A DNA stretch of 64,000 nucleotides from contig SFFD01000005.1 of assembly GCA_004556975.1 (NCBI GenBank), positions 9,385 to 73,384 of the forward strand. Reading direction: 5' to 3'. Shown here in pieces: positions 51,813 through 61,561 of this stretch. The DNA is from Oscillospiraceae bacterium (GTDB taxonomy: Bacteria; Bacillota; Clostridia; Oscillospirales; Ruminococcaceae). The notes below the pieces were generated by a model, which did not search any database, had not been told where the DNA came from, and was given only the letters and a program-made list of their open reading frames with translations. Numbering within the stretch: position 1 is the stretch's first letter; each line of letters starts with the position of its first letter. Position numbers and translations under genes: made by a program.

Positions 51813-53215
51813 GCACGGAAGTAAACGGCGCAGGCACGCAAAGGTCTTTGCTTTTGCTTGAATTGCGGGCAAAGGAATTTATCGAAAAGGAGCATATGCT
51901 CAAAAAAGGAGATTTTGTGGTTGCCGCCGTTTCCGGCGGGTGCGATTCCACGGCGCTTTTGCATATTCTCTGCGCTTTGAGCACCGAGCTTGATCTTCAT
52001 ATTATGTGCGCCCATGTGAACCACAACTTAAGGGGAAAAGAAAGCGACGGGGACGAAAGCTTTGTGCTCAAAATGTGCAAAAATCTCGGCGTGCCGTGCA
52101 GGGTTCTTTCTGCACCGGTTGCGGAATATGCCGCCGAGCACCGCTTGAGCACAGAAGAAGCCGGAAGGCAGATTCGCTATGATTTTTTTGAGCACTGCGC
52201 CGAAAAATTCGGTGAAAACGCAAAAATAGCTACCGCGCACAGTCTTTCGGACTGTGCCGAAACTTTTATTTTCAACGCCGCAAGGGGTACCGGTCTTTCG
52301 GGACTTTGCGGAATTCCCAAAAAGCGAAAAAATATAATCCGACCGCTTATAGGCTTTACAAGGGCGGAACTTGAGGAGTATTGCGCGCAAAAGGGCGTCT
52401 GCTTTGTGACCGACAGCACAAATCTGACCGATGAATACGCCCGCAACAAAATCCGCCACAATGTAATTCCTACTCTGAGGGAGATAAATCCCGCTTTTGA
52501 GCGTTCGCTTTTTCATATAGAAAATTTACTTGCGGAAGCGCGCGACTTTATAAGCGATTCCGCAAAAACCGCCCTTGCCCAAGCAAGACTCGGCGGGGGA
52601 TACAGCGCCAAGGCGCTTGCGGCGCTTCCCAATGCGGTGAAAAGCGCTGCCGCCGTGCTGATTTTTGAAGAATTCGGCTTTGCCGCAGATTATAACCGTG
52701 TGCGAAGCCTTTGCGAAGGCTTTTCGGGCGGCGATTTTCAGTGGGAGCTTGCAAAAAATGAATATCTTTGCAAAAAAGACGGTTCAATTTTCAAAAGAGT
52801 AAAGCTGCCGGATGCGGAAAAAATGAATGAAACACCTTTTGCGGAGGGCAGAATTACACTTTCAAACGGCGAAAATCTTTTAATAGAGCTTTTGCCGCAT
52901 GAATTATTCAAAAATTCATATAAATTTAAAAAATATTCATTAAAAGACGCCTTTGATTATGATACAATACAAAACGTGGCGTTTTTTCGTTCCCGAAAAG
53001 AGGGCGACAAAGCCGACATTCACGGCGGAACAAAAACCCTTAAAAAGCTTTTTAATGAAGCAAAAATTCCACCGCATCTAAGAGACGGCGTTGCTGTTTT
53101 GGCGGATGACGCCGGCGTTCTTTGGATAGAAGGCCTTGGAGCGGCGCGCCGCGGCCGCATTACAGAAAAAACAAAAACCGTTGCGGTGGTAAAAAGGGAA
53201 TCTTTACAGACATAA
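51809..53215 (+). CDS. tilS: tRNA(Ile)-lysidine synthase
   Basis: Converts C34 of the tRNA-Ile CAU anticodon to lysidine so that it reads AUA. The 468-residue protein has the PP-loop VSGGCDSTALLH near residue 40, HVNHNLRG, ATAHSLSDCAETFIFN, GIPKKRKNIIRPL, DSTNLTDEYARNKIRHNVIP, and a C-terminal substrate-binding domain from about 370. It contains four TTGAGCAC/GTGCTCAA octamers within 220 bases (51977, 52064, 52145, 52188), the densest cluster in the window. Overlaps dnaB by four bases. Confidence 0.95.
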   Translation: MSTEVNGAGTQRSLLLLELRAKEFIEKEHMLKKGDFVVAAVSGGCDSTALLHILCALSTELDLHIMCAHVNHNLRGKESDGDESFVLKMCKNLGVPCRVLSAPVAEYAAEHRLSTEEAGRQIRYDFFEHCAEKFGENAKIATAHSLSDCAETFIFNAARGTGLSGLCGIPKKRKNIIRPLIGFTRAELEEYCAQKGVCFVTDSTNLTDEYARNKIRHNVIPTLREINPAFERSLFHIENLLAEARDFISDSAKTALAQARLGGGYSAKALAALPNAVKSAAAVLIFEEFGFAADYNRVRSLCEGFSGGDFQWELAKNEYLCKKDGSIFKRVKLPDAEKMNETPFAEGRITLSNGENLLIELLPHELFKNSYKFKKYSLKDAFDYDTIQNVAFFRSRKEGDKADIHGGTKTLKKLFNEAKIPPHLRDGVAVLADDAGVLWIEGLGAARRGRITEKTKTVAVVKRESLQT

Positions 53216-53306
53216 CCGATGAAGGCTTTTTAATTATGTTATCTCATATTCTTATATGATATAAATAAAGAAAAACAAAGATTTTTATGCGGAGGAACTT
53301 TGTAAA

Positions 53307-53858
53307 ATGAAGTACAACATGAAGGATGACATTGAGGAAATTCTGCTTTCCGAAAAAGACCTGCAGAAAGCCGTAAAGAAGCTCGGCAAACAGATAAGCG
53401 CCGATTATGAAGGAAAAAACCTTATGCTTGTTGCAGTGCTTAAAGGTTCGGTAATTTTTATGGCAGATCTTATGCGCGCAATCACCGTTCCGATTTCCAT
53501 TGACTTTATGTCCGTTTCAAGCTATGGCGGCGGAGTAAAAAGCTCCGGTGTTGTCAAAATTATAAAGGATCTTGACAATGATATTTCCGGCTATGACGTG
53601 CTTATTGTGGAAGACATTCTTGATTCGGGACTTACTCTTTCATATCTTACCAATGTGCTTCGCCAAAGAAAGGTGAACTCAATAAAAATCGCAACCCTGC
53701 TTGATAAGCCGGAACGCCGCCAGGTTGACATAAAGCCGGACTATGCCTGCTTTGTGGTGCCGGATAAATTTGTTGTGGGCTACGGTCTTGATTATGACCA
53801 GAAATACCGCAACCTTCCCTATGTAGGCGTCGTAAAGCCGGAAGTCTATACAAAATAA
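53307..53858 (+). CDS. hpt: Hypoxanthine (guanine) phosphoribosyltransferase
   Basis: Purine salvage enzyme. The 183-residue protein has the family's VLKGSVIFMADL, the flexible loop SYGGGVKSSG, the PRPP motif VEDILDSGLTLSYL near 103 and PDKFVVGYGLDYD. GGAGG precedes the ATG. The tilS-hpt-ftsH order is conserved across Firmicutes. Confidence 0.95.
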   Translation: MKYNMKDDIEEILLSEKDLQKAVKKLGKQISADYEGKNLMLVAVLKGSVIFMADLMRAITVPISIDFMSVSSYGGGVKSSGVVKIIKDLDNDISGYDVLIVEDILDSGLTLSYLTNVLRQRKVNSIKIATLLDKPERRQVDIKPDYACFVVPDKFVVGYGLDYDQKYRNLPYVGVVKPEVYTK

Positions 53859-53966
53859 GCTGTAAAAAAGCGCCGCTTTTCTTTTTGTGAAGCGCGCCGT
53901 TTGGCGCACCCGCGCAAAAAAGCGGTGAAAAAATATTCGCAAATTCATTTTTTCGGAGTTGATTTC

Positions 53967-55868
53967 TTGAACAAGAACAAAAAAACCATAAGCATAGTTT
54001 CATACATTGTCGGAATTGTTCTGCTTTTGTTTTTAACCTCGCTTCTGTTAGATATGAGCAAAGAGGAGGTCACCAAACTCAAGTATTACGAAGTTCTTGA
54101 AATGTTTGAAAACGACCAAATCGAAAGCTATACCCTCGATTTGGGAACAGGCGCTCTTGAAGCGCAGGTAAAAGACCAAAAAGAAAAGCTAAACTATACC
54201 GTGCCCAATGTCAGCGTGTTCCTTGATGATGTGGACAGAATTCTTGAAGCAAAGGGCGAAAGCGCCGCCGCGCTTAAGCCGGACTATCTGCCGATAAAGC
54301 AGACGCCCTGGTGGGTTTCAATGCTTCCGACGCTGCTGTTTATCGGCGCAATGGTGGTGTTCTGGTTCTTCATGATGCGCCAGAACGGAGGCGCGGGAAG
54401 CGCCATGACCTTCGGAAAGGCAAATTACCGCACCGGCAAGAACGAAAAGCCCACAACCTTTGCGGATGTTGCGGGCTGTAAGGAAGAAAAAGAGGAACTG
54501 GAGGAAATCGTAGATTTCCTTAAGCACCCGAATCAGTTTAACGCCCTCGGCGCAAGAATACCAAAGGGCGTGCTTCTTGTGGGTCAGCCCGGTACCGGTA
54601 AAACCCTTCTTGCAAGGGCGGTTGCCGGTGAAGCGGGCGTACCTTTCTTTTCGATTTCGGGTTCCGACTTTGTTGAAATGTTTGTCGGCGTCGGCGCTTC
54701 GCGCGTGCGCGACCTTTTCGGCGAAGCCAAAAAGAATGCTCCTTCAATAGTTTTCATTGACGAAATCGACGCAGTGGGCCGCCACCGCGGCGCGGGTCTC
54801 GGCGGCGGTCATGACGAACGCGAGCAGACCCTCAACCAGCTGCTTGTTGAAATGGACGGCTTTGGCAACAACACCGGCATCATCGTAATGGCGGCCACCA
54901 ACCGCCCGGATATTCTTGACCCCGCTCTTCTTCGTCCCGGCCGTTTCGACCGCCAGATTACCATCGGCGCGCCGGATATTGAGGGTCGCGAAGCTATTCT
55001 TAAAATTCATACGAAGAATAAACCCCTCGCTCCCGATGTTGACCTTTCCGTAATTGCAAAATCCACGGCGGGCTTTACCGGCGCGGAGCTTGAGAACCTT
55101 GTGAACGAAGCCGCGCTTTTGGCGGCACGCCGCAAAAAGCGCGCCATCACCATGGCTGAAATTGAAGAGGCAACCATAAAGGTCGTTGCAGGACCCGAAA
55201 AGCGTTCTCACAAAACAAGCGAAAAAGACCGCCGCCTTACTTCCTATCACGAAGCGGGTCACGCGGTGGTAACATATTTCTGCCCCACTCAGGACCCGGT
55301 TCACGAGATTTCCACCATTCCGCGCGGCTATGCCGGCGGCTATACCATGAGCCTTCCCAGCGAGGACAGAAACTATGTGACGAAGCATTTTCTTGAAGAG
55401 GAGCTTTGCACTCTTCTCGGCGGGCGCGTTGCGGAAAAAATCGTTCTCGGCGATATTTCCACCGGCGCTTCCAACGATATTGAACGCGCCACCACCATTG
55501 CCCGCAATATGGTAATGCGCTACGGTTTCAGCGAAAAGCTCGGCCCCATGGTTTACGGAAGCGATGAAAACGAAATTTTCCTCGGCAGGGATATTTCTCA
55601 GGGCAGACATTATTCCGACGAGGTTGCTTCCGACATTGACGCGGAAATTCGTTTGTTCATAGACAACGCATATGACCGCGCCGAAGCGATTCTTACCGAA
55701 CACCGCGACAAGCTTGAAGCGGTTGCGCAGGTGCTTCTTGAAAAAGAGAAGGTTACCGGCGACGAATTTGCCCGCATAATGTCCGGCAAAGTCGAAGAAA
55801 AAGCGGAGGAATCCGCACAAGCTTCCGATGATGCAAAAGAAAACGGCGAGGAAAACTCCGCCGAATAA
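53967..55868 (+). CDS. ftsH: ATP-dependent zinc metalloprotease FtsH
   Basis: Membrane-bound AAA protease for quality control of membrane and regulatory proteins. About 633 residues from the TTG at 53967, eight bases after GGAG. Two spans flank a small extracytoplasmic domain (about residues 8-28 and 112-132). The AAA module has Walker [14 protein letters not shown], Walker [13 protein letters not shown], the second region [21 protein letters not shown], and the protease zinc motif HEAGHAVV. The C-terminus is acidic. A TTG at 53901 in the same frame would add 22 residues without a site. Confidence 0.95.
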   Translation: MNKNKKTISIVSYIVGIVLLLFLTSLLLDMSKEEVTKLKYYEVLEMFENDQIESYTLDLGTGALEAQVKDQKEKLNYTVPNVSVFLDDVDRILEAKGESAAALKPDYLPIKQTPWWVSMLPTLLFIGAMVVFWFFMMRQNGGAGSAMTFGKANYRTGKNEKPTTFADVAGCKEEKEELEEIVDFLKHPNQFNALGARIPKGVLLVGQPGTGKTLLARAVAGEAGVPFFSISGSDFVEMFVGVGASRVRDLFGEAKKNAPSIVFIDEIDAVGRHRGAGLGGGHDEREQTLNQLLVEMDGFGNNTGIIVMAATNRPDILDPALLRPGRFDRQITIGAPDIEGREAILKIHTKNKPLAPDVDLSVIAKSTAGFTGAELENLVNEAALLAARRKKRAITMAEIEEATIKVVAGPEKRSHKTSEKDRRLTSYHEAGHAVVTYFCPTQDPVHEISTIPRGYAGGYTMSLPSEDRNYVTKHFLEEELCTLLGGRVAEKIVLGDISTGASNDIERATTIARNMVMRYGFSEKLGPMVYGSDENEIFLGRDISQGRHYSDEVASDIDAEIRLFIDNAYDRAEAILTEHRDKLEAVAQVLLEKEKVTGDEFARIMSGKVEEKAEESAQASDDAKENGEENSAE

Positions 55869-55871
55869 AAT

Positions 55872-55901
55872 AAAAAAAGCCGCCGTACGGCGGCTTTTTT
55901 T
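55872..55901. terminator. Two-way terminator between ftsH and the sigma operon
   Basis: AAGCCGCCG and CGGCGGCTT around TA, with A and T runs of seven on the outer sides. Confidence 0.9.
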
Positions 55902-55937
55902 ATTTTGTTTTCATTTAATGCCGCGCACGGCCTGCAA

Positions 55938-57158
55938 TTACAGCTTATATTCGGCAGCGTTAATCATTTTGGTATCCTTAAGTTCGCCAAAAGCGCTGCC
56001 TACCACGCCCAATATGCCTTTAATGCCTTCGCCTTCCTGGGTGGATATGTTTGCCACGTCTTCGCATACAAGAGAAAGCGCGCTTTCCTGCTCCTCACAG
56101 CATGAAACATTGGCGCAATCCTCTATGGAAAGCCGCTCTGCAATAAGCTCCGGGGTAACGTCTTTTGCAATTTTAACGGTTACGCAGTCGGTAACAAAAA
56201 TTCCTTCCGGGTGTGCTTCCAACAGATATTTGTCGATTTTTACGCTGATTTTGTCGGTAATCTTCGCCGCCTTTCTGTCTTTTACCACTGAAACATCGTC
56301 GCAATGCGCCTTAAGGGAATAGAAGGCCTGCTGCAAAGATTCGGCTAACGAAACCTTGCCGTCCACGTAAAGATACTCAAGCTTTGAAAGCGCATCGGCG
56401 CTTTCGGCAGAAATTTCAAGGTTGTCTGCCACGAAAAGCTTTGTGCCAAAGCGCATTACTGCGGCGTCGTTAAGCTCCAGGCTTTTGTCAACAAAGGCAG
56501 TTTTGTCGGGAACTATAATTATGTCGCAGCTTTCGTTCAGCATAGGAACTATGCCTTCGGCAAGAGATTCGGCAACGACGGCGCTTTTGGCAAAAAAGGC
56601 GGTTCCTTTTGCGGAAAGAGCGGCAGACTCAATTTCGGAATCCACAAAAATAAAACGGTTGCTCCAATAAGTGGCGGGCTTTGCCCGAAGCACAAAAAGC
56701 TTGTCGACAACAAAGTTGTTTTTCAGGATGATTGCTCCGGTCGGATATGTTTCGATTTTTCCGTTGACAGAAATTGCGCCCATGCTTGTGTCAATACTGT
56801 CCGGGCAAAGCATTTTTCCGTTTACTATAATGTGAGAGTATTTTTTAAGATTGTTTTCTCCGCCGGAAAGAACGGTTACCTTTCCGTTTATCACAAGAAC
56901 CGTGCCTTCGGAAACAACGGTATCCGCCCCTATTTCAAGCTTGCCGTTCACCACCTGAAGCGGAGCTTTTTCAGGTACGCTTATTGTATCCGAAGAGTTT
57001 ATATTTACGGGATATTGGGCAAGAAGCTCTTCACTTTCAGGCGTTACAAGTACGGTAGCGGAATTTATGCTTATATCCTCGTATTTTTCAAGTGTGTTTT
57101 CTGAAGGTTTTCTGGCGTCGCAAATTGCGCAGTTGATTACAAGTTTTTTCTTTTCCAT
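55938..57158 (-). CDS. Unrecognised protein with repeated beta-strand (xNGK) segments, sigma-operon member
   Basis: A 406-residue protein with no signal peptide and no membrane span. Residues about 65-150 repeat short hydrophobic strands ending in Asn-Gly-Lys (VVNGKLEIG, VINGKVTVL, IVNGKMLCP, SVNGKIETY, and later YVDGKVSLA). This resembles the right-handed beta-solenoid style of bactofilins and adhesin shields, although I cannot assign a family. An N-terminal CAICDARK and several later cysteines (CC at about 365) are notable. ATG at 57158 is eight bases after GGAGG. It follows a 57-residue protein and an ECF sigma factor and is probably their effector or regulator. Confidence 0.6.
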   Translation of the reverse strand: MEKKKLVINCAICDARKPSENTLEKYEDISINSATVLVTPESEELLAQYPVNINSSDTISVPEKAPLQVVNGKLEIGADTVVSEGTVLVINGKVTVLSGGENNLKKYSHIIVNGKMLCPDSIDTSMGAISVNGKIETYPTGAIILKNNFVVDKLFVLRAKPATYWSNRFIFVDSEIESAALSAKGTAFFAKSAVVAESLAEGIVPMLNESCDIIIVPDKTAFVDKSLELNDAAVMRFGTKLFVADNLEISAESADALSKLEYLYVDGKVSLAESLQQAFYSLKAHCDDVSVVKDRKAAKITDKISVKIDKYLLEAHPEGIFVTDCVTVKIAKDVTPELIAERLSIEDCANVSCCEEQESALSLVCEDVANISTQEGEGIKGILGVVGSAFGELKDTKMINAAEYKL

Positions 57159-57177
57159 CACAATATCCTCCGTAAGA

Positions 57178-57351
57178 TTAGATTTTTTTCGGCGGCAGAA
57201 CCATGCTCAGATGTATGTTCTGTTCCGGTACAATGTTAAAAATTTCGCCTATCTCGGCGGCGGAAAAGCCCTCTGCCCTGCATGTTCTGAATATGGCGAG
57301 CACTTCCTCCGGAAGGCGCACAAAAAGGCGGTTCGGAATTGTATTTTTCAC
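57178..57351 (-). CDS. 57-residue protein resembling sigma region 4 helix, between sigma gene and effector
   Basis: GTG start at 57351, seven bases after AGGAGG, with only two bases between the sigma stop and this start codon. The product reads MKNTIPNRLFVRLPEEVLAI at its start and then GFSAAEIGEIFNIVPEQ. The latter closely parallels YNAAELGEIFDMNPST in region 4 of the adjacent sigma factor: AAE-(L/I)-GEIF is shared. After that the recognition helix is missing. It could be a decoy or partner of the sigma factor, or a small DNA-binding protein derived from it. No known family is recognised. Confidence 0.65.
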   Translation of the reverse strand: MKNTIPNRLFVRLPEEVLAIFRTCRAEGFSAAEIGEIFNIVPEQNIHLSMVLPPKKI

Positions 57352-57353
57352 GC

Positions 57354-57836
57354 TTATTCCTCCTGTTTCTGCAAAAGCTCCTTTCTAAGAAGCTTTTTTG
57401 CTGCGGCAAGCTTTGACCGAAGAGTGGAGGGGTTCATATCAAATATTTCTCCAAGCTCCGCGGCATTATAGTCGTCTATGTACCGCATTTTGAAAAGAGT
57501 GCGAAGTTCAGGGGGCAAAAGCATAAGAAGGGAAGCGGCCTCCGCTTCGGAAAAGGCAGGGTCGGTCTGTGCCTCGTCCGTGTCAAGAACGGAAAGCTTT
57601 TTGCTTTCCGCCGCGGCACGTCTTGCCTTGTCAATAAATATGTTCCGCGCGGTTTTATAAAGCCAGGCGCGGCAGTGAGGGCCGTCCATTTCTTCAAAAA
57701 GATAGGCGTTTTGCACCGCCCGTAAAAAACTTTCCTGAACTATGTCCTCCGCCACGGCGCGGCAGCCTTCCGTCATTCGCTCACAATAGGCGCACAGCTC
57801 CGGCCAAAGCTTTGAATAAAGCTCCTCTATGTTCAT
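57354..57836 (-). CDS. RNA polymerase sigma factor, ECF type
   Basis: A 160-residue alternative sigma factor. Region 2 is at about residues 10-75 (EDIVQESFLRAVQNAY, ARNIFIDKARR) and region 4 at about 105-155 (LPPELRTLFKMRYIDDYNAAELGEIFDMNPSTLRSKLAAAKKLL). It is the first gene of a three-gene operon. A classical membrane anti-sigma factor with a zinc finger is absent; the 57-residue and 406-residue proteins take that place. AAAGGTGG lies ten bases before the ATG. Confidence 0.9.
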   Translation of the reverse strand: MNIEELYSKLWPELCAYCERMTEGCRAVAEDIVQESFLRAVQNAYLFEEMDGPHCRAWLYKTARNIFIDKARRAAAESKKLSVLDTDEAQTDPAFSEAEAASLLMLLPPELRTLFKMRYIDDYNAAELGEIFDMNPSTLRSKLAAAKKLLRKELLQKQEE

Positions 57837-58034
57837 TGAAGCTGTGCCACCTTTCTTTTCAAAATGTATTCTTTAAGCGCGCTTTCACCTATATAACGAA
57901 CCGCAAAGCCGAAGTGTTGAAGAAAAGTTAAAATTTTTTTCAGACGGACGCACAAAAGACGGAATCTGCTTTTTATTCGGTTAAAATATGCTTTAATTAA
58001 TGGCGCTTGAAAACGGCGAAAATTTTTATCTGCA

Positions 58035-58472
58035 TTAAATCAGACTTTCAATTCCGCTTTCACCGTAAATTTCAATGCCGTTTGCGGCAAGCAAAGCGGC
58101 GGCAACTCCGTTTCCGTCAATAAGCCTACCCGAAAAGCTTCCGTCATAGATTTTTCCAAAGCCGCAGGAGGGACTGCGCTCTTTTAAAATTGCCTTTTTG
58201 CAGCCGAAAAGCAGGGCAAGCTTAAGGGCTTCCTCCGCTCCGCGGCGATATTCGGCGGTAACGTCGGTTCCGTCGGAAGAAATAACGCGTCCTTCTCGTA
58301 TTTCCGAAGGGTTCCGCGGAGTTTTAAGCCCGCCAAGCTGTTCCGGGCAGACAGGAATGAGATAATATTTTTCCATAAGCGCGGCGATGTTTTTGTTTCG
58401 TTTCTGTTCGCCGTCATAACGGCAGCAAAGCCCTATAAGGCATCCGCTTATGAGCACGGCTTCCTTTTCCAT
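58035..58472 (-). CDS. DUF523 family protein
   Basis: A 145-residue protein of unknown function in the DUF523 family: LISGCLIGLCCRYDG at the start, PVCPEQLGGLKTPR, GAEEALKLALLFGCKKAILKERSPSCG and a C-terminal NGIEIYGE. The conserved cysteines suggest a metal or Fe-S related role, unproven. The start is the ATG at 58472, nine bases after AAGGAG; the spacer between them is exactly the octamer GTGCTCAA. A hairpin of two inverted octamers lies just upstream. Confidence 0.85.
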   Translation of the reverse strand: MEKEAVLISGCLIGLCCRYDGEQKRNKNIAALMEKYYLIPVCPEQLGGLKTPRNPSEIREGRVISSDGTDVTAEYRRGAEEALKLALLFGCKKAILKERSPSCGFGKIYDGSFSGRLIDGNGVAAALLAANGIEIYGESGIESLI

Positions 58473-58489
58473 TTGAGCACGCTCCTTCT

Positions 58490-58514
58490 TTTGAGCACGA
58501 ACGGCGTGCTCAAA
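58490..58514 (-). other. Inverted octamer hairpin in the DUF523 leader
   Basis: Ten-base arms TTTGAGCACG (58490-58499) and CGTGCTCAAA (58505-58514) around AACGG. No T tract follows on either side, so it is not an ordinary terminator. Confidence 0.7.
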
Positions 58515-58662
58515 CATAATATTCTGCATATATGATATAGCAAAACCGTTTAAAGGTCAAGAAAGAGAACACGCCGCGCCGTAATGAATATTCGTATTGT
58601 CAAGCGGCAAAAAACGTGATAAAATAGCGGTGTAAAAGATTTTGAAAGGATGTGCCGGCGGC

Positions 58663-59388
58663 ATGGAGGATTATTTTGAAAACGCTTTGTTCGGAACGCC
58701 GTTCACCTCGGCTGTAATTGTTGCGGCAGGTTCATCCACCCGCATGGGCGGAGAGGACAAGCAGTTCATAAGGCTTTGCGGCAAGCCGATTTTGGCGCAC
58801 AGCATGACCGCGTTTCAAAATTGCCCGGTCATCGAAGAAATTGTTGTGGTAACCAAAGCAGATTCTGTCGAAGCAGTGCGCGCAATGGCGGCCGAATACG
58901 GAATCGACAAGCTGACGGCTGTAACAGAAGGCGGTGCAAGCCGTGCCGAATCGGTAAGAAACGGCGTTGCCGCGGTTTCCTGCGGCGCGGAATTTGTGGC
59001 AATTCACGACGGCGCCCGCCCCCTTGTAACGCCGGAGGATATTGCCCGCTGCGCCACGGACGCTTTTCGCTGCGGCGGCGCCGTGCTTGCAGTGCCGGTG
59101 ACGGATACGGTAAAATACGGACGCAAAAACGGCTTTGTGGAGTATACTCCTGCAAGAGAAAAGCTTTTTGCGGCGCAGACGCCGCAGATTTTTGATCTTG
59201 AAATTTATCGCGCCGCTATGGAAAGAGCGTTTCGCGAGCTTTCTGACTGGACAGACGACAGCCGTGTTTTTGAAAATGACGGTCGAAGGGTATTTCTCAC
59301 TCCAGGCAACCGAAAAAATATAAAAATCACCTCTCCGGAGGACGTGTTCATTGCCGAGGCATTTTTGAAGGGCGGTGAAAAGGAATGA
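58663..59388 (+). CDS. ispD: 2-C-methyl-D-erythritol 4-phosphate cytidylyltransferase
   Basis: Third step of the MEP isoprenoid pathway; forms CDP-methylerythritol. About 241 residues. Motifs are [21 protein letters not shown] at the start, [43 protein letters not shown] and [15 protein letters not shown]. The ATG at 58663 is 12 bases after AAAGGA; a TTG at 58642 would add seven residues. The ispF start overlaps its stop by four bases. Confidence 0.95.
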   Translation: MEDYFENALFGTPFTSAVIVAAGSSTRMGGEDKQFIRLCGKPILAHSMTAFQNCPVIEEIVVVTKADSVEAVRAMAAEYGIDKLTAVTEGGASRAESVRNGVAAVSCGAEFVAIHDGARPLVTPEDIARCATDAFRCGGAVLAVPVTDTVKYGRKNGFVEYTPAREKLFAAQTPQIFDLEIYRAAMERAFRELSDWTDDSRVFENDGRRVFLTPGNRKNIKITSPEDVFIAEAFLKGGEKE

Positions 59389-59858
59389 TGCGCATAGGTC
59401 ACGGCTATGATGTTCACCGTTTTGCCGCCGGAAGGCGGCTTGTGCTTGGCGGGGTGGAAATTCCGTATGAAGAGGGCCTTCTTGGGCATTCGGATGCCGA
59501 CGCCCTTTGCCACGCCCTTGCAGATGCGCTTTTCGGCGCGGTTTGCCTGCCGGATATAGGCAGGCATTTTCCTGATAACGACCCGCAGTATGAGGGCGCA
59601 AACAGCCTTGAGCTGCTGCGGCGCTGCTATGACGAGGTTTTAGGCACGGGTTTTGCGCTTGTTAATGCGGACTGCACAATTGTTGCCGAAAGGCCGAAGC
59701 TTGCGCCGTATATAGAAGCAATGCGGGCGTCTGTGGCCGCCGCTTTGGGAACGGATATATTAAGCGTCAATATAAAGGCAACAACAGAAGAGGGCCTTGG
59801 CATCGGCGGAGCGGGAATCGCCGTTCATGCGGTGGTACTGCTGGAGAAAATTAAATAA
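59385..59858 (+). CDS. ispF: 2-C-methyl-D-erythritol 2,4-cyclodiphosphate synthase
   Basis: Fifth MEP-pathway step, a trimeric zinc enzyme. The 157-residue protein has [11 protein letters not shown] with metal ligands Asp and His, [40 protein letters not shown] and [11 protein letters not shown]. Start ATGATG at 59385, coupled to ispD. Confidence 0.96.
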   Translation: MMRIGHGYDVHRFAAGRRLVLGGVEIPYEEGLLGHSDADALCHALADALFGAVCLPDIGRHFPDNDPQYEGANSLELLRRCYDEVLGTGFALVNADCTIVAERPKLAPYIEAMRASVAAALGTDILSVNIKATTEEGLGIGGAGIAVHAVVLLEKIK

Positions 59859-59862
59859 AAAC

Positions 59863-59890
59863 AAAAAAGCCCCCATAGGGGGCTTTTTTT
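59863..59890. terminator. Two-way terminator after ispF and the lysine importer operon
   Basis: AAAAAAGCCCCC (59863-59874), loop ATA, GGGGGCTTTTTTT (59878-59890), lying between convergent operons. Confidence 0.92.
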
Positions 59891-59899
59891 ATAACAAAC

Positions 59900-60637
59900 T
59901 TAATTTATAAATCTTGCAAGAAACTCTTTTGTTTCTTCCTTTTTGGGGTTAACAAAAATATCTTCGGGCGTACCTTCTTCACAAATTACGCCGTCCTTCA
60001 TAAACACGACTCTTGTGGAAACATCTCTTGCAAAGGCCATTTCATGAGTAACCACTATCATGGTAAGACCTTCTGAAGCAAGTCGGCGCATAACCGCAAG
60101 AACCTCGCCAACCATCTGGGGGTCAAGGGCGGAGGTGGGCTCGTCAAAAAGCAGAACCTCCGGTTCCATGGCAAGCGCGCGGGCTATGGCCACGCGCTGT
60201 TTCTGTCCGCCGGAAAGCTGCCTTGGCTTTGCGCTTATATAAGGAAGCATACCGACTTTTTCAAGATAGAATTTTGCTTTTTCTTCAGCCTCTTCCTTGC
60301 TGCGGCGCAGAACCTTGCGCTGGCCGACTATACAGTTTTCAAGCACCGTAAGGTTGGCAAAAAGGTTAAAGCTCTGAAATACCATTCCCACCTTTGCGCG
60401 GTAGGAGGTCAGGGAAAAACCGCGTTCGCATATATCCTGACCGTGATAATAAATGTTGCCGGAGGAGGGCGTTTCAAGCAGGTTAATGCAGCGCAGCAAA
60501 GTTGATTTTCCGCTTCCCGAAACGCCGAGGATGCTTACAACGTCGCCTTTGCTGACGGAAAAATCAATGTCGCAAAGTACCTCATGATTGCCGAAGCTTT
60601 TGCCAAGATGGCTTACTTCCAAAATAGGTTCGCTCAT
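59900..60637 (-). CDS. Amino acid ABC importer ATP-binding protein (lysine predicted)
   Basis: A 245-residue ATPase of the GlnQ/HisP class: Walker [11 protein letters not shown]-loop MVFQSFNLF, signature [15 protein letters not shown], Walker [13 protein letters not shown] and H-loop VTHEMAFA. Third gene of the operon controlled by the lysine riboswitch; the stop of the permease overlaps its start by four bases. Confidence 0.95.
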   Translation of the reverse strand: MSEPILEVSHLGKSFGNHEVLCDIDFSVSKGDVVSILGVSGSGKSTLLRCINLLETPSSGNIYYHGQDICERGFSLTSYRAKVGMVFQSFNLFANLTVLENCIVGQRKVLRRSKEEAEEKAKFYLEKVGMLPYISAKPRQLSGGQKQRVAIARALAMEPEVLLFDEPTSALDPQMVGEVLAVMRRLASEGLTMIVVTHEMAFARDVSTRVVFMKDGVICEEGTPEDIFVNPKKEETKEFLARFIN

Positions 60638-61446
60638 TTTTCCGCCTCCTTATTATCGGGTTCTTCCGCACGCTTTTTCGGGCGGTAGCTTAAAAGACCG
60701 CTTGTATAAGCAAGGGTGTCGGTGGTGTTAAGGTCATAGCTGTCGTCGCCGTCAAGCCGGCTTTCAAGAAGGCGCAGAAGCGCCGACGAAGTTACCGTCA
60801 TAACAAGATATATAAGCATTACGATGCAGGCGCTTTCAAAATATGTATAAAGGGCACCTGTGGCGCTTTTGTACTCAAAGAAAAGGTCTGTAACGGAAAT
60901 TACCGAAAGAACTGCGGTATCTTTAATGTTGATGATAAAGTTGTTGCCTATCTGCGGAATAATGTTGCGGAACGCCTGCGGGAAAATAACAGAAGTCATT
61001 GTCTGGGCGTGCGTCATGCCGATGGCCTTGGCCGCTTCGGTCTGGCCGGGGTCAATGGAAAGAATTCCTCCGCGCACTGTTTCAGCCATATATGCGCCGG
61101 TGTTGATGGAAACAATCAGAAATCCGGCAAAAAGAGGGTCCATATGTATGTTGAAAAGCATTTTTGCACCGTAATAGATGAACATTGACTGAACAATCAT
61201 AGGTGTGCCGCGGAAAAGCTCAACATATACCTTAAGTATTGCGTTTGCTGCGCCAAGCAAGATTTTTTTCCAAAACGGGTCGCCTTTTGACGTAGGAATG
61301 GTTTGCACCGCGCCAACCGCAAAGCCGATAAGGCAGCCGATAAGCGTGCCCACAAGCGAAATTAAAAGAGTGTTTTTAGCGCCGGAAAGAAACGCCATTC
61401 CATAGCCTTGCCAGCTTTTAGCAATGCCATTTAAAAATTCCTGCAT
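60634..61446 (-). CDS. Amino acid ABC importer permease (lysine predicted)
   Basis: A 270-residue HisM/GlnP-type permease with five or so membrane spans. Recognisable parts are [13 protein letters not shown], the EAA loop [21 protein letters not shown], and [24 protein letters not shown] segment ending [10 protein letters not shown]. The C-terminal tail is unusually long and charged (about 45 residues after the last span). A hairpin of inverted octamers separates it from the binding-protein gene. Confidence 0.93.
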   Translation of the reverse strand: MQEFLNGIAKSWQGYGMAFLSGAKNTLLISLVGTLIGCLIGFAVGAVQTIPTSKGDPFWKKILLGAANAILKVYVELFRGTPMIVQSMFIYYGAKMLFNIHMDPLFAGFLIVSINTGAYMAETVRGGILSIDPGQTEAAKAIGMTHAQTMTSVIFPQAFRNIIPQIGNNFIINIKDTAVLSVISVTDLFFEYKSATGALYTYFESACIVMLIYLVMTVTSSALLRLLESRLDGDDSYDLNTTDTLAYTSGLLSYRPKKRAEEPDNKEAEK

Positions 61447-61471
61447 GATTTTCTCCTAACATTAAAGCCTT

Positions 61472-61507
61472 GTTTTGAGCACAGCGTTAAAGCGTTGTGC
61501 TCAAAAC
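61472..61507 (-). other. Intra-operon hairpin made of inverted octamers
   Basis: Twelve-base arms GTTTTGAGCACA (61472-61483) and TGTGCTCAAAAC (61496-61507), no T tract. It lies between the binding-protein and permease genes, the same position as the hairpin at 17795-17822. Confidence 0.75.
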
Positions 61508-61561
61508 TATTTATTATATAAGTCTGTTTTAAGTAGTTTGGCAATAAGCTTGTTAAAATAA

